Counted from the stretch's first letter, positions 24,669-32,553 are shown. The stretch is DNA of 41,443 bases from a virus (IMGVR_UViG_3300022845_000008:1-41443), one strand, 5' to 3'. The notes: generated by a model from the letters alone, not told the origin. Program-made: numbers and translations.

Positions 24669-24690
24669 TCATTAGGTGGTTTCTGTTTCC

Positions 24691-26823
24691 TTATCCGGCT
24701 TGCACGCCGACGCGGCCGGTTTGTGCGTTCTGCGGCTGCTGTGCCATAAATTGCAGGTGCTGCAAGCGCTTCTGGCTGATCTCATCGCTATCGGGGAGCT
24801 GCGCGAAACGCGCCATCGCGCCGGGTTGCTCCATCTTGTTTTGCAGCCATTCCAAGCGCAGTTGGAAATTCTGGTTATCCTCGTGCATCGGCGGCTCTTC
24901 GCCCGCCATGATCAAGGCCCAATTCTTTTGCTCATCCTCGATCTCGCGCGCGCTGCTCTGTGATACATCCTCGAGCGCCGCATCGCTAAACTCGGGGAAA
25001 TAGTGCGCGACGAGCCCGGCCACGATCGGCGCCGGGTTGATCTGCGAAGCCCGGTCCATCGGCATGATCAGCTTATGGAGCGTCTCGAGCTTGGCCTTCA
25101 TCTTCTCGGGATCCAAGGTATCGGTGTTAAACGTGAGCTTGAGATCGTATTCGCCCTGGATCTCATCGCGGGAAACGGTAAACGGCACCGGCTTGCCGCC
25201 GACGATGCGGTGGAACTTCTGATCGCTCTCGAATTGTTGCGCGAGCTGCAGCGTCATGCCCCAGCACTCGGCCAGCTCGCCGCACCAGGTATCGGCCAGA
25301 TCCTGATCGTAGAGCCCGGCGCGCACCGGATTGGCCACGCGGTCGCGGGCGTAATAGCGATCGGCATCGCCCATCACCTCGAGCTCGAGCGGCTTCGCGG
25401 CCGGCGCCGTATCGGGCACACTCATTTGCCGGGTGGATTGGCCCCCACCCCGGCGCTCGCCGATCTCGCCGCGCGGCTGGATCTTGAGCGGCAGGCCGAT
25501 CTCGCGCTCGGGGCGGATCATCGGCGGTTGCAAATAAAGATCCGTCTGATTGAGCCCGGCATCGCGGAGGTGCTTCTTCTCCTGCTGCCAGGAGCCCGCG
25601 ATTTGTGCCACCCCGCGGCTCTCGATCAACTGGCGATCCGCGAGCTCGGCCCGCAGCTCGACAAAGGGCATCTTGCCGTGATCGTAGCCCACCGGCTCAT
25701 CGATCCCGTAGAGCGGGCCATCGAGCCTATCCTTGGCGATATGCGGGCTCATTACCGTGCGGTAGCGACAAGGCACGCCGTGCTCATCGGCCTCGGTGTA
25801 GTAAAAATAGAACACCTCATGCAGGCCATCCATCGCCTCGGCGCGATCGGCGGTCTGGCGATCTGTCGCGACCCGCCCGCCGTCGATGTTTTCTAAAATC
25901 GTGGTGCCTTCGGTTTTCTGCACCGCGGCGATAAAATCGGGATCCCAGCCCTCGCTGAGCGCTTTCTCCTCGAGCTGCGAGGCATTGAGCGTCACGCGCC
26001 AGGCGATCCACCGCGCGTTTTGCACCTGCTCGGTATTGGCCGGGAGAAACACATCGCGCCACGGCTTGAGCGCTTCCCATCGCGGCTCGTTTACCCGCAA
26101 GTAGCGCACCGGCAGCTCCATCGTGCCCGCATCCTTGAGCGCCTTTAACTGGCTGAGCGCTTCCTTCTTCGTGAGATCCTCGTAGACGGCCATCAACTGC
26201 GCCGCCAAAGCCGCGCGCACCTCGGGCTCTTCGGAAAACAGATCGGCCACCAGCGCCGCACTCTGTTGATCGCCCTGCTGGGCCGCTTGTTGCAGCCCCT
26301 CGAGGGTAACCACCTCGTAATCGCGACCGTATTCCTGCGCCCAGGTAATGCTCATCAAAGCAAAGCCATGCGTTTGCCGCCAGTTGGCCGCGAGCTCGCT
26401 CTCGGTCGCCGTATTCTCCCGGATCCGGGTATCGCGAAGCTGGTCCAGGTAAATCTGAGTCTTGCCGCCTCGCGCCATATCCCCGGCCTCGGTGCCGCGC
26501 ACCGTGAGGCGCGAGCGCCGCTGGGCGACTTTCATCATCGTCACCTGATCGCGCACGATCTCATCCACGAGGTGGTGCCGGGTATCGGCACTATACGCCC
26601 ACGGCTCGGCCGGGCGCCCATCGGCGCCGATCAGGCCCTTGCGGCCACTGGCATTTTGCTGCGACCACCGGCAAAAGCGGGTATCCTCATCGGTCGCCAT
26701 CGCGGTGATGCGATCACTCGCCTGCTCGGTCGATTGCTGCAGCTCCTCCTCCATTAAGGAGAGGTTGGGTTGATCATCATCGAGGCGCATCGCGGCACCG
26801 TGGTTAAGTTCATCGTTTTTCAT
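24691..26823 (-). CDS. portal protein
   Basis: 710 aa from ATG 26823 (MKNDELNHG...), which overlaps the stop of the upstream gene (ATGA). Size and motifs (VDEIVRDQVTMMKVAQRR near the N-terminus, WRQTHGFALMSITWAQEYG, a beta-rich middle, QLAQQFESDQKFHRIVGG and a Gln-rich C-terminus) fit P22/SU10-type podovirus portals, which form the 12-fold DNA gate. It follows the terminase and precedes scaffold and capsid, the standard order. Confidence 0.8.
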   Translation of the reverse strand: MKNDELNHGAAMRLDDDQPNLSLMEEELQQSTEQASDRITAMATDEDTRFCRWSQQNASGRKGLIGADGRPAEPWAYSADTRHHLVDEIVRDQVTMMKVAQRRSRLTVRGTEAGDMARGGKTQIYLDQLRDTRIRENTATESELAANWRQTHGFALMSITWAQEYGRDYEVVTLEGLQQAAQQGDQQSAALVADLFSEEPEVRAALAAQLMAVYEDLTKKEALSQLKALKDAGTMELPVRYLRVNEPRWEALKPWRDVFLPANTEQVQNARWIAWRVTLNASQLEEKALSEGWDPDFIAAVQKTEGTTILENIDGGRVATDRQTADRAEAMDGLHEVFYFYYTEADEHGVPCRYRTVMSPHIAKDRLDGPLYGIDEPVGYDHGKMPFVELRAELADRQLIESRGVAQIAGSWQQEKKHLRDAGLNQTDLYLQPPMIRPEREIGLPLKIQPRGEIGERRGGGQSTRQMSVPDTAPAAKPLELEVMGDADRYYARDRVANPVRAGLYDQDLADTWCGELAECWGMTLQLAQQFESDQKFHRIVGGKPVPFTVSRDEIQGEYDLKLTFNTDTLDPEKMKAKLETLHKLIMPMDRASQINPAPIVAGLVAHYFPEFSDAALEDVSQSSAREIEDEQKNWALIMAGEEPPMHEDNQNFQLRLEWLQNKMEQPGAMARFAQLPDSDEISQKRLQHLQFMAQQPQNAQTGRVGVQAG

Positions 26824-27023
26824 AATTCTTGAGATAAAGGTTCGACGAGCTTTCGCTTCACGTCTGATTTTGCATAATAGTTTTTCGCGCACCCTGGCAA
26901 TTTAACGACGGTCAGGTGCGGCTGAATCTTGCGCCACTGCTCCACGGAGATCCCATCGCACCACGCCATGATATCCCCCCGCTGTAATAAATGCCCCTCG
27001 GGCTCTGGATTGATTGTGATCAT
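26820..27023 (-). CDS. small HTH-like protein before the portal
   Basis: 67 aa (MITINPEPEGHLLQRGDIM...). The segment MAWCDGISVEQWRKIQPHLTVVKLPGCAKNYY looks like a small winged-helix or excisionase-like fold. Stop and portal start overlap as ATGA, so translation is coupled. Function unknown. Confidence 0.55.
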   Translation of the reverse strand: MITINPEPEGHLLQRGDIMAWCDGISVEQWRKIQPHLTVVKLPGCAKNYYAKSDVKRKLVEPLSQEL

Positions 27024-27130
27024 TTCGATTTTGGATTTTGGATTGCGGAATGTGGATTGCTGGGAGGCAGAGCAGTTATGTGGAACTCAGAAAGAAATTC
27101 AGGAAACGGAAGGAACGGACTGTGAGGCAG
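27020..27130. repeat. dispersed repeat element, copy 5 (left half)
   Basis: 27024-27065 has the GATTTTGGATTTTGGATTG type sequence also seen at 36.53 and 37.43 kb; 27077-27130 has TATGTGGAACTCAGAAAG ... CAGGAAACGGAAGGAACGGA and GTGAGGCAG, the left arm of copies 1-3. The end overlaps the 3' end of the zinc-ribbon gene. Confidence 0.7.
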
Positions 27131-27338
27131 GATCGTGGTCGGCGAGCTGGGCGGTAAACCCCACATCGCGGCAGTTGTCGCAGTAAATCTTCACTTGATT
27201 TGGTTCGGTAGGTTCCCAATCGGCCATCATATCATCGCCCTCTTCGAGCTCGACCACTCGGCCGCAGGTCGGGCAGGTTAATATCAGTCCGACCCACCAC
27301 TTCCCGATCTGCGCACTTCCTTCTTTAATGATTTTCAT
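27099..27338 (-). CDS. zinc-ribbon protein
   Basis: 79 aa from ATG 27338 (MKIIKEGSAQIG...). Two Cys pairs, CPTC (about residue 23) and CDNC (about residue 55), predict a zinc ribbon. It stands between terminase and portal, and its last codons (SQSVPSVS) are contributed by repeat copy 5. Function unknown. Confidence 0.6.
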   Translation of the reverse strand: MKIIKEGSAQIGKWWVGLILTCPTCGRVVELEEGDDMMADWEPTEPNQVKIYCDNCRDVGFTAQLADHDPASQSVPSVS

Positions 27339-27340
27339 AA

Positions 27341-27410
27341 TTCCGTTTGTGCCTTGTTTCCTGATTTTCCAGCTTTCCACATAAAGCGCGTTGCCTCTCG
27401 GTTCCGGGCT
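27341..27410. repeat. dispersed repeat element, copy 6 (right half)
   Basis: GTGCCTTGTTTCCTGATTTT ... AGCTTTCCACATAAA (to 27386) is the inverted right arm of the family, next to the terminase stop. Confidence 0.7.
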
Positions 27411-29429
27411 TCATGCGGCGTTTTCTCCGTAGTCTTCGGTCTCGGCGAGGATGAGGTATTTCACGAGATCGATAAAATCCTTGCAGGCGCCTTTCTGGCC
27501 GTCTTCCCCGGTCCAGTTCTGCAGCGCAAAGATTAAGTTTTTGCATTCCTTGGCGATATAGAGCCGCGGGCAATTCAAGCTATCGATCGGCTGCCCCTCA
27601 TCGTAGTCCAGGAGATCATTGATCAAGTGCACCCAATGCACCTTGGTATCATCGGCATAGGCGCCGCCGCTCGCGGGCACAAACTCCATGCCGAGCTCAT
27701 CGAGCTCCTCGAGCAGGGTGGTCGAGCCCTCGCGCTGCTGCGTGGGATGCGCGGCCGCGCGGCTGTCTAAGATCCGTGAATACACATCCTCCCCCTGCTC
27801 AGGGCGGCGCTTGCGCTTCCTGATCGGCGTATATTCGGGGGTATCATCCTTATCCCACTGGAAAGGTTTATCATCGAGCACGACCTCCTCCCAATCGGTG
27901 CGACCTTCGAGCCGGTAGATCTCGCGCAGGTAGCGATTCAGGCCCCAGCCGAGCGCCGTTTGCGCGGGGCCTTTGGCGCCATCGTGCTTTTCGCCCGGCA
28001 CCGCCCACTCGCCCATATCGCCCACGCCCGGCACGTAGCGGCCGGGGCAAGGGCTCTCGCGATAAATGTAATACGTTTTCCCGCGCGGCGTATCGAGCAC
28101 GCGGCACCAGAGCATCGCCCAATTACGACCGCTGCACGGATCGACCACCATATAAGCCGTGCCCGCGCGCGGCATCTGCTCGCCGGCCATCGCGGCGTGC
28201 ACGGCGGGATTGAATCGCGGAAATTTCCCCGAGATCGATTTCTCCGCGAGCCCGTAAAACCGCATGAGCTTATCCGCCGTAGGTGAATCTTTATAGAGCG
28301 CCACGAGCTCGGGCGCATTGCCATACGCATTGTCGAAACTGTGAAAGAAGAACACGCCGGATCTCTCATCATCGATCGCCATCACCCGCGGCACCTTGCG
28401 AAATTCACGGCCTGGCGCCGGCGCGGGTTGGCTCGGGCGCCCCTCCGCAAGCGCGATCAAATCCTGCCCGGCGAGCGTGAGCTCGAGATCGGGCTCCCCA
28501 CCATCGGCCGGGCACATATACGCCGTGCCCTCGGCGGTCGTGGTCGCGCGGTCGAGAAACATTTTAACCGTGGGCGAGTAGCCACCGGCCGCGGTGCCGA
28601 GCTCGCCGACCGGGGTAAAGGTAATCAACAACCAGCCCGCACGAGTCGCCACGCGAGCCTTGAGCGTTTCGATCCAGGAGGCCGGCACCAGCTCATCGCA
28701 CCAGACCACATCCAACTCGCCGCCCTCGATCTTGGCCGCATCCTGCTCGTAGTAGCGAAACGATAAATCACTGCGATTCGGCCACACGAGCTTCTCCTCC
28801 GAGAAACCCGTCTGCTGCTTGTAGGCAATGTAGGCCGGGTTGAGGCGGATACCCTTCTCCGTGCGCAGCTCGGCCGGAATATATTTATAAATCAGCGGCT
28901 GCTGATAGTCGCGACTCATGCTCGCATCCTGGTGAAAAGCCCAGGCGCGCGCCCCGGCCTTAAACTGCAAGAGCTTGTTTACCCGACTTGCGGCCCACTC
29001 GCTCTTGCCGCCCCGATTGCCGCCATTAAGCAGCAGGATCTTGATCGGCGCATCGCGCTTGAGCAACCGGCGCCGCACCGCCAGCGCCCAATCCTGCTTG
29101 GCCTGGAGCTCCTCGCGCTCGGTGATCGACTTCGCGGTGAGAATCATTTCCCGCGACGGATCCTCCCAGGGGAAACCGCACAACGCATCGAGCACCTTCC
29201 ACGATCCGGGCTCGAAACCATACCGCGCCGGATCGGCCTGCATCCGGTGAATCGTCTCCTCGCGCTCATTCAAAAACTCGAGCAAAGCCCCCACGCTATT
29301 CGCGCGCAGCCAAGCCTCATCCGGCAACGGTGCCACCGGGTGCGGAGTCACGCCCAGCAAGGCCCAAACGTCCGAGGACCAGGCTTCACCCGGGGCCAAC
29401 AAAGGAGCTGTTTGATCAGAGAGATTCAT
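27411..29429 (-). CDS. terL: terminase large subunit
   Basis: 672 aa. ATPase: Walker A GGNRGGKS (about residues 137-144), Walker B region LDVVWCDEL (about 240). Nuclease: a first acidic motif in YMVVDPCSGRNWAMLW (about 426) and later acidic residues (VVLDDKP, ESLNCPRLYIAKEC region). It drives DNA packaging at the portal. No small terminase is evident beside it; the HTH proteins at 126-746 and 36197-36517 are candidates. It is the first gene after the cassette array and one basic protein. Confidence 0.85.
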   Translation of the reverse strand: MNLSDQTAPLLAPGEAWSSDVWALLGVTPHPVAPLPDEAWLRANSVGALLEFLNEREETIHRMQADPARYGFEPGSWKVLDALCGFPWEDPSREMILTAKSITEREELQAKQDWALAVRRRLLKRDAPIKILLLNGGNRGGKSEWAASRVNKLLQFKAGARAWAFHQDASMSRDYQQPLIYKYIPAELRTEKGIRLNPAYIAYKQQTGFSEEKLVWPNRSDLSFRYYEQDAAKIEGGELDVVWCDELVPASWIETLKARVATRAGWLLITFTPVGELGTAAGGYSPTVKMFLDRATTTAEGTAYMCPADGGEPDLELTLAGQDLIALAEGRPSQPAPAPGREFRKVPRVMAIDDERSGVFFFHSFDNAYGNAPELVALYKDSPTADKLMRFYGLAEKSISGKFPRFNPAVHAAMAGEQMPRAGTAYMVVDPCSGRNWAMLWCRVLDTPRGKTYYIYRESPCPGRYVPGVGDMGEWAVPGEKHDGAKGPAQTALGWGLNRYLREIYRLEGRTDWEEVVLDDKPFQWDKDDTPEYTPIRKRKRRPEQGEDVYSRILDSRAAAHPTQQREGSTTLLEELDELGMEFVPASGGAYADDTKVHWVHLINDLLDYDEGQPIDSLNCPRLYIAKECKNLIFALQNWTGEDGQKGACKDFIDLVKYLILAETEDYGENAA

Positions 29430-29449
29430 GCTCGAAAATTCGGAATAGG

Positions 29450-29495
29450 ATTTATATGGAAATCAGGAAAATCAGGAAACGATCCGAAAGGAATT
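29450..29495. repeat. dispersed repeat element, copy 7 (left half)
   Basis: TATATGGAAATCAGGAAAAT followed by CAGGAAACGATCCGAAAGGAA. It is a divergent left arm in the gap between terminase and the basic protein; the last part overlaps that gene's stop. Confidence 0.6.
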
Positions 29496-29819
29496 ATCGG
29501 GCAGATAGTTAGCCAGCACCGCCGCGACCTTGCGGCCCGCCAGCGTAGGCGAGACCGTGAGCCCACCCCACGGATCGCGCACCGTGCGCAGCTTGACCTT
29601 AACTCCATCATCGAGACACCGGATCGTGAGCTCGAAACCGGAAGGCTTCGCCGCGGGCATCTTGCAATGCGAAGTATCGGGCAGCACATCCGGGAGCGCG
29701 AGCCGCTCTATGCGCTTGCGCTCCTTGGCGGCGCGCATCTTAGCAAACCGAGCCGCGCGGCAGCAGTTCTTACTCCGGTGCAAAGATTTGCGTCTTACCT
29801 GTGTGTTTAGGTGTGGCAT
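29472..29819 (-). CDS. basic protein bordering the cassette array
   Basis: 115 aa, very basic N-terminus (VRRKSLHRSKNCCRAARFAK, ERKRIERL) with a small beta-rich C-terminal domain (GFELTIRCLDDGVKVKLRTV). Its start codon lies 9 bp from the first cassette boundary (29828), so it is the phage gene directly at the array's left end. It could bind nucleic acid. Not recognised as an integron integrase or terminase subunit. Confidence 0.6.
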   Translation of the reverse strand: MPHLNTQVRRKSLHRSKNCCRAARFAKMRAAKERKRIERLALPDVLPDTSHCKMPAAKPSGFELTIRCLDDGVKVKLRTVRDPWGGLTVSPTLAGRKVAAVLANYLPDNSFRIVS

Positions 29820-29834
29820 ATTCAGTTGTTCGTC

Positions 29835-30101
29835 TCAGTAGTGGGTCTTTATGTTCTTCAGCATCGTCACGCGCCCTACAAATACTTTGCTTTCATCGTG
29901 CCTTCCGTCGGCTTCATGTAGCTGCGTGACCTCATCACTCGCCTCCTTTAGCGCCTCGGCCTCAGTGTCAAAATATGAAACATTTGGATAATACGGGTGA
30001 TCTGAAACCATAACCCATTTAGACGAACCAGACACTTCACCCAACTCCTCACGGCGGGCTGGCACTTCGGCGGGTAATGTCTCGATAGTTTCTTGTTTCA
30101 T
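29835..30101 (-). CDS. cassette 1 protein, unknown function
   Basis: 88 aa. Residues 1-26 (MKQETIETLPAEVPARREEL...) are encoded inside junction 1, the rest in the cassette body. The body (KWVMVSDHPYYPNVSYFDTE AEALKEAS) looks like a small alpha/beta domain of the kind found in many short phage proteins. The stop lies against the opening box of the array (29828-29834). Minus strand, same direction as phage transcription. Confidence 0.6.
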   Translation of the reverse strand: MKQETIETLPAEVPARREELGEVSGSSKWVMVSDHPYYPNVSYFDTEAEALKEASDEVTQLHEADGRHDESKVFVGRVTMLKNIKTHY

Positions 30102-30147
30102 TTTGATCCTTTCGGTGGTTCGTCGTCGGGTGAGTTAGATGTTCTAC
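30022..30147. repeat. attC-like junction 1
   Basis: R'' GACGAAC (30022-30028), R' GTTCTAC (30141-30147), 126 bp. Arms: CTTCACCCAAC on the left pairs with GTCGGGTGAG on the right, with an extra base on the left arm. It holds the start codon of the cassette 1 gene and the stop of the cassette 2 gene. Confidence 0.7.
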
Positions 30148-30383
30148 TGCCCGATTGCGGCCAGTTTTGCGCGTTGCTTGGCCCCTACGTGTGGAACGTG
30201 ACGTGATCGAGTCTGCTTCGTTAGCACCTTACCTAGTTTGCTGCGGTGATCGTGAGGGCTGACCTGCATGCCTGTTTTCTGCTTTGGGGTCGCGTCTTTC
30301 ATGTCGACGGGAACGAAGTTGCGTATAAAGGCTGATGACTGTGTCATTTCTTCTTGAGTTAATTGTCCTGATGGAACGTGCAT
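30144..30383 (-). CDS. cassette 2 protein, basic, unknown function
   Basis: 79 aa (MHVPSGQLTQEEMTQSSAFI...). Lys/Arg/His-rich second half (KLGKVLTKQTRSRHVPHVGA KQRAKLAA) suggests nucleic acid binding. The start lies about 43 bp inside the cassette; the stop TAG is made by the R' box of junction 1 (GTAGAAC on the minus strand). Confidence 0.55.
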   Translation of the reverse strand: MHVPSGQLTQEEMTQSSAFIRNFVPVDMKDATPKQKTGMQVSPHDHRSKLGKVLTKQTRSRHVPHVGAKQRAKLAAIGQ

Positions 30384-30412
30384 TATTATATAGTTGAGGG
30401 TTTGATTACGGG

Positions 30413-31180
30413 TTAAATTTCGGAGGTAGAACCATCGTTTCGAGACAACCTCGCTTCGCTCGGCGTCTCACACGAACTGTTCTGCTTCAAAAATTCACGG
30501 CCCACGTATTCCGTGTAAGCGGGCGGTATTCCTAGCGAGAGTTCGCTGAGTGTTAAATTCCAATCGACCTGCATGTGTTCCTTTTGCACCGCGAGCGGGA
30601 CGCGATACTCTCCCACGTTGCACACCGTCCGACCGTTGGGGCGGTTCGTCGATCCGGGGAAGATTCGGGCAGTGAATCGCTTGTGATCGCACGGCACTGG
30701 ATCAATCAGGAAACTCGCCTCAAACAGTCGATGTCGCCGCACCCTAATTCCGAACGATGTCCCGCACAGTTGGACGGGATCTTTCAGCGGAGCTCCTGGG
30801 ACGTTCTCCATAACCCAATGCTTGCCGCTCGCAACCAGTGCTTGCCGGGTCGGCTCGATCATATCCGGCCATTTCGGTTTGTGCCCCGGTCGGCAATTCC
30901 GATAGACTGTGAATGTCTGGCACGGCGGACTTGCGTGAATCACGTCGTATTCGTGCCCGTGAGCTCGCAGATATTCCAACGCATCACCTTGAATGAACGT
31001 GTGGGGATTGTTTGGCTGAGGGTTGATGTCCACCCCTACAATGTCGAATCCGGCTCGGCGGTAGCCTTCCCCTGCACAACCAGCCCCGCAAAACAGATCA
31101 AGCAGAACAAGACGGTGCTGACCAACCTGCTTGGCGCTAGGTGTCGGCGTTTCGTTTTCGATTATACCCTGTTTATTCAT
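30413..31180 (-). CDS. C5 cytosine DNA methyltransferase (cassette 3)
   Basis: 255 aa. It transfers a methyl group from SAM to C5 of cytosine in DNA. Motif I DLFCGAGCAGEGYRRAGF with the VGVD acidic pair, motif IV SPPCQTF with the catalytic Cys, motif VI ENVPGAP and a motif VIII-like RVRRHRLFE are present. It is short compared with bacterial Dcm enzymes and resembles compact phage methyltransferases. No cognate nuclease is next to it, so protection of phage DNA from host restriction is the likely use. Residues 1-27 come from junction 3 and the last about 20 from junction 2. The start overlaps the cassette 4 stop (ATGA). Confidence 0.85.
   Translation of the reverse strand: MNKQGIIENETPTPSAKQVGQHRLVLLDLFCGAGCAGEGYRRAGFDIVGVDINPQPNNPHTFIQGDALEYLRAHGHEYDVIHASPPCQTFTVYRNCRPGHKPKWPDMIEPTRQALVASGKHWVMENVPGAPLKDPVQLCGTSFGIRVRRHRLFEASFLIDPVPCDHKRFTARIFPGSTNRPNGRTVCNVGEYRVPLAVQKEHMQVDWNLTLSELSLGIPPAYTEYVGREFLKQNSSCETPSEARLSRNDGSTSEI
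30426..30485. repeat. attC-like junction 2 (60 bp)
   Basis: R'' GTAGAAC, R' GTTCTGC. TCGTTTCGAGAC pairs with GTCTCACACGA, with an extra C on the left arm, and a GC-rich hairpin lies between. It is identical to junction 14 up to GTTC. It encodes the C-terminal tag ETPSEARLSRNDGSTSE of the methyltransferase. Confidence 0.8.
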
Positions 31181-31234
31181 TCGTTTAACCCTGTTTGGTT
31201 GTTCGTCGCAGGTGGCAGACCTGAAGCGTTCTGT
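31102..31234. repeat. attC-like junction 3
   Basis: R'' GCAGAAC (31102-31108), R' GTTCTGT (31228-31234), 133 bp. GGTGCTGACCAACCTGC pairs with GCAGGTGGCAGACCT, with extra bases on the left arm. It carries the stop of cassette 4's gene and the start of the methyltransferase. Confidence 0.7.
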
Positions 31235-31557
31235 CTCTTGAGTTCGATGATTTCACATGCCGCTTGGACACCTCGATTAAATCGGTAGTATTTATCGGAG
31301 CCTTGTTCGTATGGATTATCGCTGAATGAGCCATCCTTACACTTCCCTGTCTCGTATCCTTCGCGCTGCACGGGATCGGCTAGATCACAGACTATCGCGT
31401 TGGGCATAATTTTATATTTATAGGTGGGAGGTGGCTTGATAGGTCGCTTGCTACGCATCGCGGCAGCATGTCCTGCTGCGTATCCTCTTCGATAATCGGA
31501 TACAGAACCAGTCGCTAGTGTGGAACGCGATTGCTCGCAGTGTGTTTTATCGGGCAT
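31177..31557 (-). CDS. cassette 4 protein, unknown function
   Basis: 126 aa. N-terminal tag MPDKTH.EQSRSTLATGS is encoded in junction 4 and shared with the cassette 11 and 13 proteins. The body starts YRRGYAAGHAAAMRS and includes YETGKCKDGSFSDNPY, a pattern resembling small phage proteins with repeated G..AG helices. The last about 17 residues come from junction 3. Confidence 0.6.
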   Translation of the reverse strand: MPDKTHCEQSRSTLATGSVSDYRRGYAAGHAAAMRSKRPIKPPPTYKYKIMPNAIVCDLADPVQREGYETGKCKDGSFSDNPYEQGSDKYYRFNRGVQAACEIIELKRQNASGLPPATNNQTGLNE

Positions 31558-31624
31558 GGTATTTTATTCGGTTGAGGGTTTCGAGGCCGCGATCTCGTCG
31601 CGTCCCACATCTCGGTCGTTCGAC
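31502..31624. repeat. attC-like junction 4 (123 bp family)
   Basis: R'' ACAGAAC, R' GTTCGAC. GTGTGGAACGCGA on the left pairs with TCGCGTCCCACAT on the right. It is a near-copy of junctions 11 and 13, all exactly 123 bp; identity stops at GAAC and GTTC. It holds the C-terminal tag and stop of gene 5 and the start and N-terminal tag of gene 4. Confidence 0.8.
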
Positions 31625-31947
31625 TGTGCGGGTTCATTGGTAATCGTTTCGGCCTGTCGAATGTATCGAAAAGCTGTTTCGTGCCGTGTTTCATTCGGCC
31701 ATTTTTGAGATACGGCATAAATCAAATCATAGTATTTTGCCTCCAATTGTTCAATTTCGTCTGCGGCTTTTACCATGAGTTCATCGGTCGCGATTTCGTC
31801 CACAGTGGACATTTCTCCACAGTCGCCAGACCAGCGTCGCGGAGTTTGAATTGCGCCCTCGCGTAGTCGCTCAACTAGAGTCGAACCCACAGCCAGAGCC
31901 AACGAGGCCGACTGTCCTTTTTCGGGTGATTGATTTGGTGTATTCAT
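31564..31947 (-). CDS. cassette 5 protein, unknown function
   Basis: 127 aa. The first 22 residues (MNTPNQSPEKGQSA ... AVGS) lie in junction 5 and match those of the cassette 12 protein. The last about 19 (NDRDVGRDEIAASKPSTE) lie in junction 4 and match the end of the cassette 12 protein. The unique body (VDEIATDELMVKAADEIEQL ...) is helical. So two otherwise unrelated proteins share both ends because they share both junction types. Confidence 0.6.
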   Translation of the reverse strand: MNTPNQSPEKGQSASLALAVGSTLVERLREGAIQTPRRWSGDCGEMSTVDEIATDELMVKAADEIEQLEAKYYDLIYAVSQKWPNETRHETAFRYIRQAETITNEPAQSNDRDVGRDEIAASKPSTE

Positions 31948-31992
31948 ATCAGGTATTACTTCGGGCCTCGTTGCTCATCAGAACCGTTAGGC
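31879..31992. repeat. attC-like junction 5
   Basis: R'' GTCGAAC, R' GTTAGGC (canonical integron core form), 114 bp. GAGCCAACGAGGCC pairs with GGGCCTCGTTGCTC; the left arm carries one extra C, as L'' does in integron attC sites. Near-copy of junction 12. Confidence 0.8.
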
Positions 31993-32005
31993 AAAGAAAG
32001 ATCCG

Positions 32006-32452
32006 ATGCGCAGCGAGTATTCAAAGGAAGAAGAGAATCGTTGGTATTCGCTCGGCGAGTCAGTCGCTCTTGCCATCCCATATCTCCCTTGGACAGCAGC
32101 TCCCTGGCTACGGCCAGCGACAACTGATGCCGATTTGCCAGCGCGCGTTCAGGCGTTTGAGCTGATCGAACGGCCCCACGTCGCGCGCATCGAAGCAGCC
32201 GTTGAGCAGTGGCTTCGAGACCAGAAGCCACCCGTATTAGAAGAAGAGCCCATGTTTTTCTTTTCATTACGATTTCAGGTTGTCGGTTCTTTACTGATGT
32301 CATTCCGTTTATTGGCTGATGCGCTGCCATATCCAGCCGACATTTCGGAGCGTGAGATCGCGCATCGTTGGCTGATCGATTGGTGGCGCGATAGTGGGGC
32401 CTTCCACGGAGTTGGCCACACCTCTGCGGAGCACGAAGGAGAGCCTAACTAG
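32006..32452 (+). CDS. cassette 6 protein, plus strand, unknown function
   Basis: 148 aa (MRSEYSKEEENRWYSLGESV...), Trp-rich, helical, apparently soluble (LIERPHVARIEAAVEQWLRD, REIAHRWLIDWWRDSG). It starts 13 bp after the GTTAGGC box and its stop overlaps the closing GCCTAAC: exactly the compact layout of an integron cassette. It is the only plus-strand gene in the array and opposes the phage transcript, so it would need its own promoter. The minus-strand frame under it is judged a shadow. Confidence 0.65.
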   Translation: MRSEYSKEEENRWYSLGESVALAIPYLPWTAAPWLRPATTDADLPARVQAFELIERPHVARIEAAVEQWLRDQKPPVLEEEPMFFFSLRFQVVGSLLMSFRLLADALPYPADISEREIAHRWLIDWWRDSGAFHGVGHTSAEHEGEPN

Positions 32453-32553
32453 ACGCCACAGCGCAACGCGGGCAGCTGTCCGATATTCGCAAGCATCACC
32501 GCAATCATGATCTCTCCTCCTTTGGCCCGCGTGGCTCAGCTTTAACGTAGGAT
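32443..32553. repeat. attC-like junction 6
   Basis: R'' GCCTAAC, R' GTAGGAT (GTA in place of GTT), 111 bp. GCGCAACGCGGGC pairs with GCCCGCGTGGCTC, with an extra base on the left arm. R' was placed by spacing and confirmed by the ATCCTAC closing box of cassette 7. Confidence 0.65.

Noticed and set aside
31956-32330. 124-aa minus-strand frame under cassette 6
   Set aside because: The plus-strand frame fits the cassette boundaries exactly (start 13 bp after the core, stop on the closing box) and has more protein-like composition; the minus frame starts and ends without relation to them.
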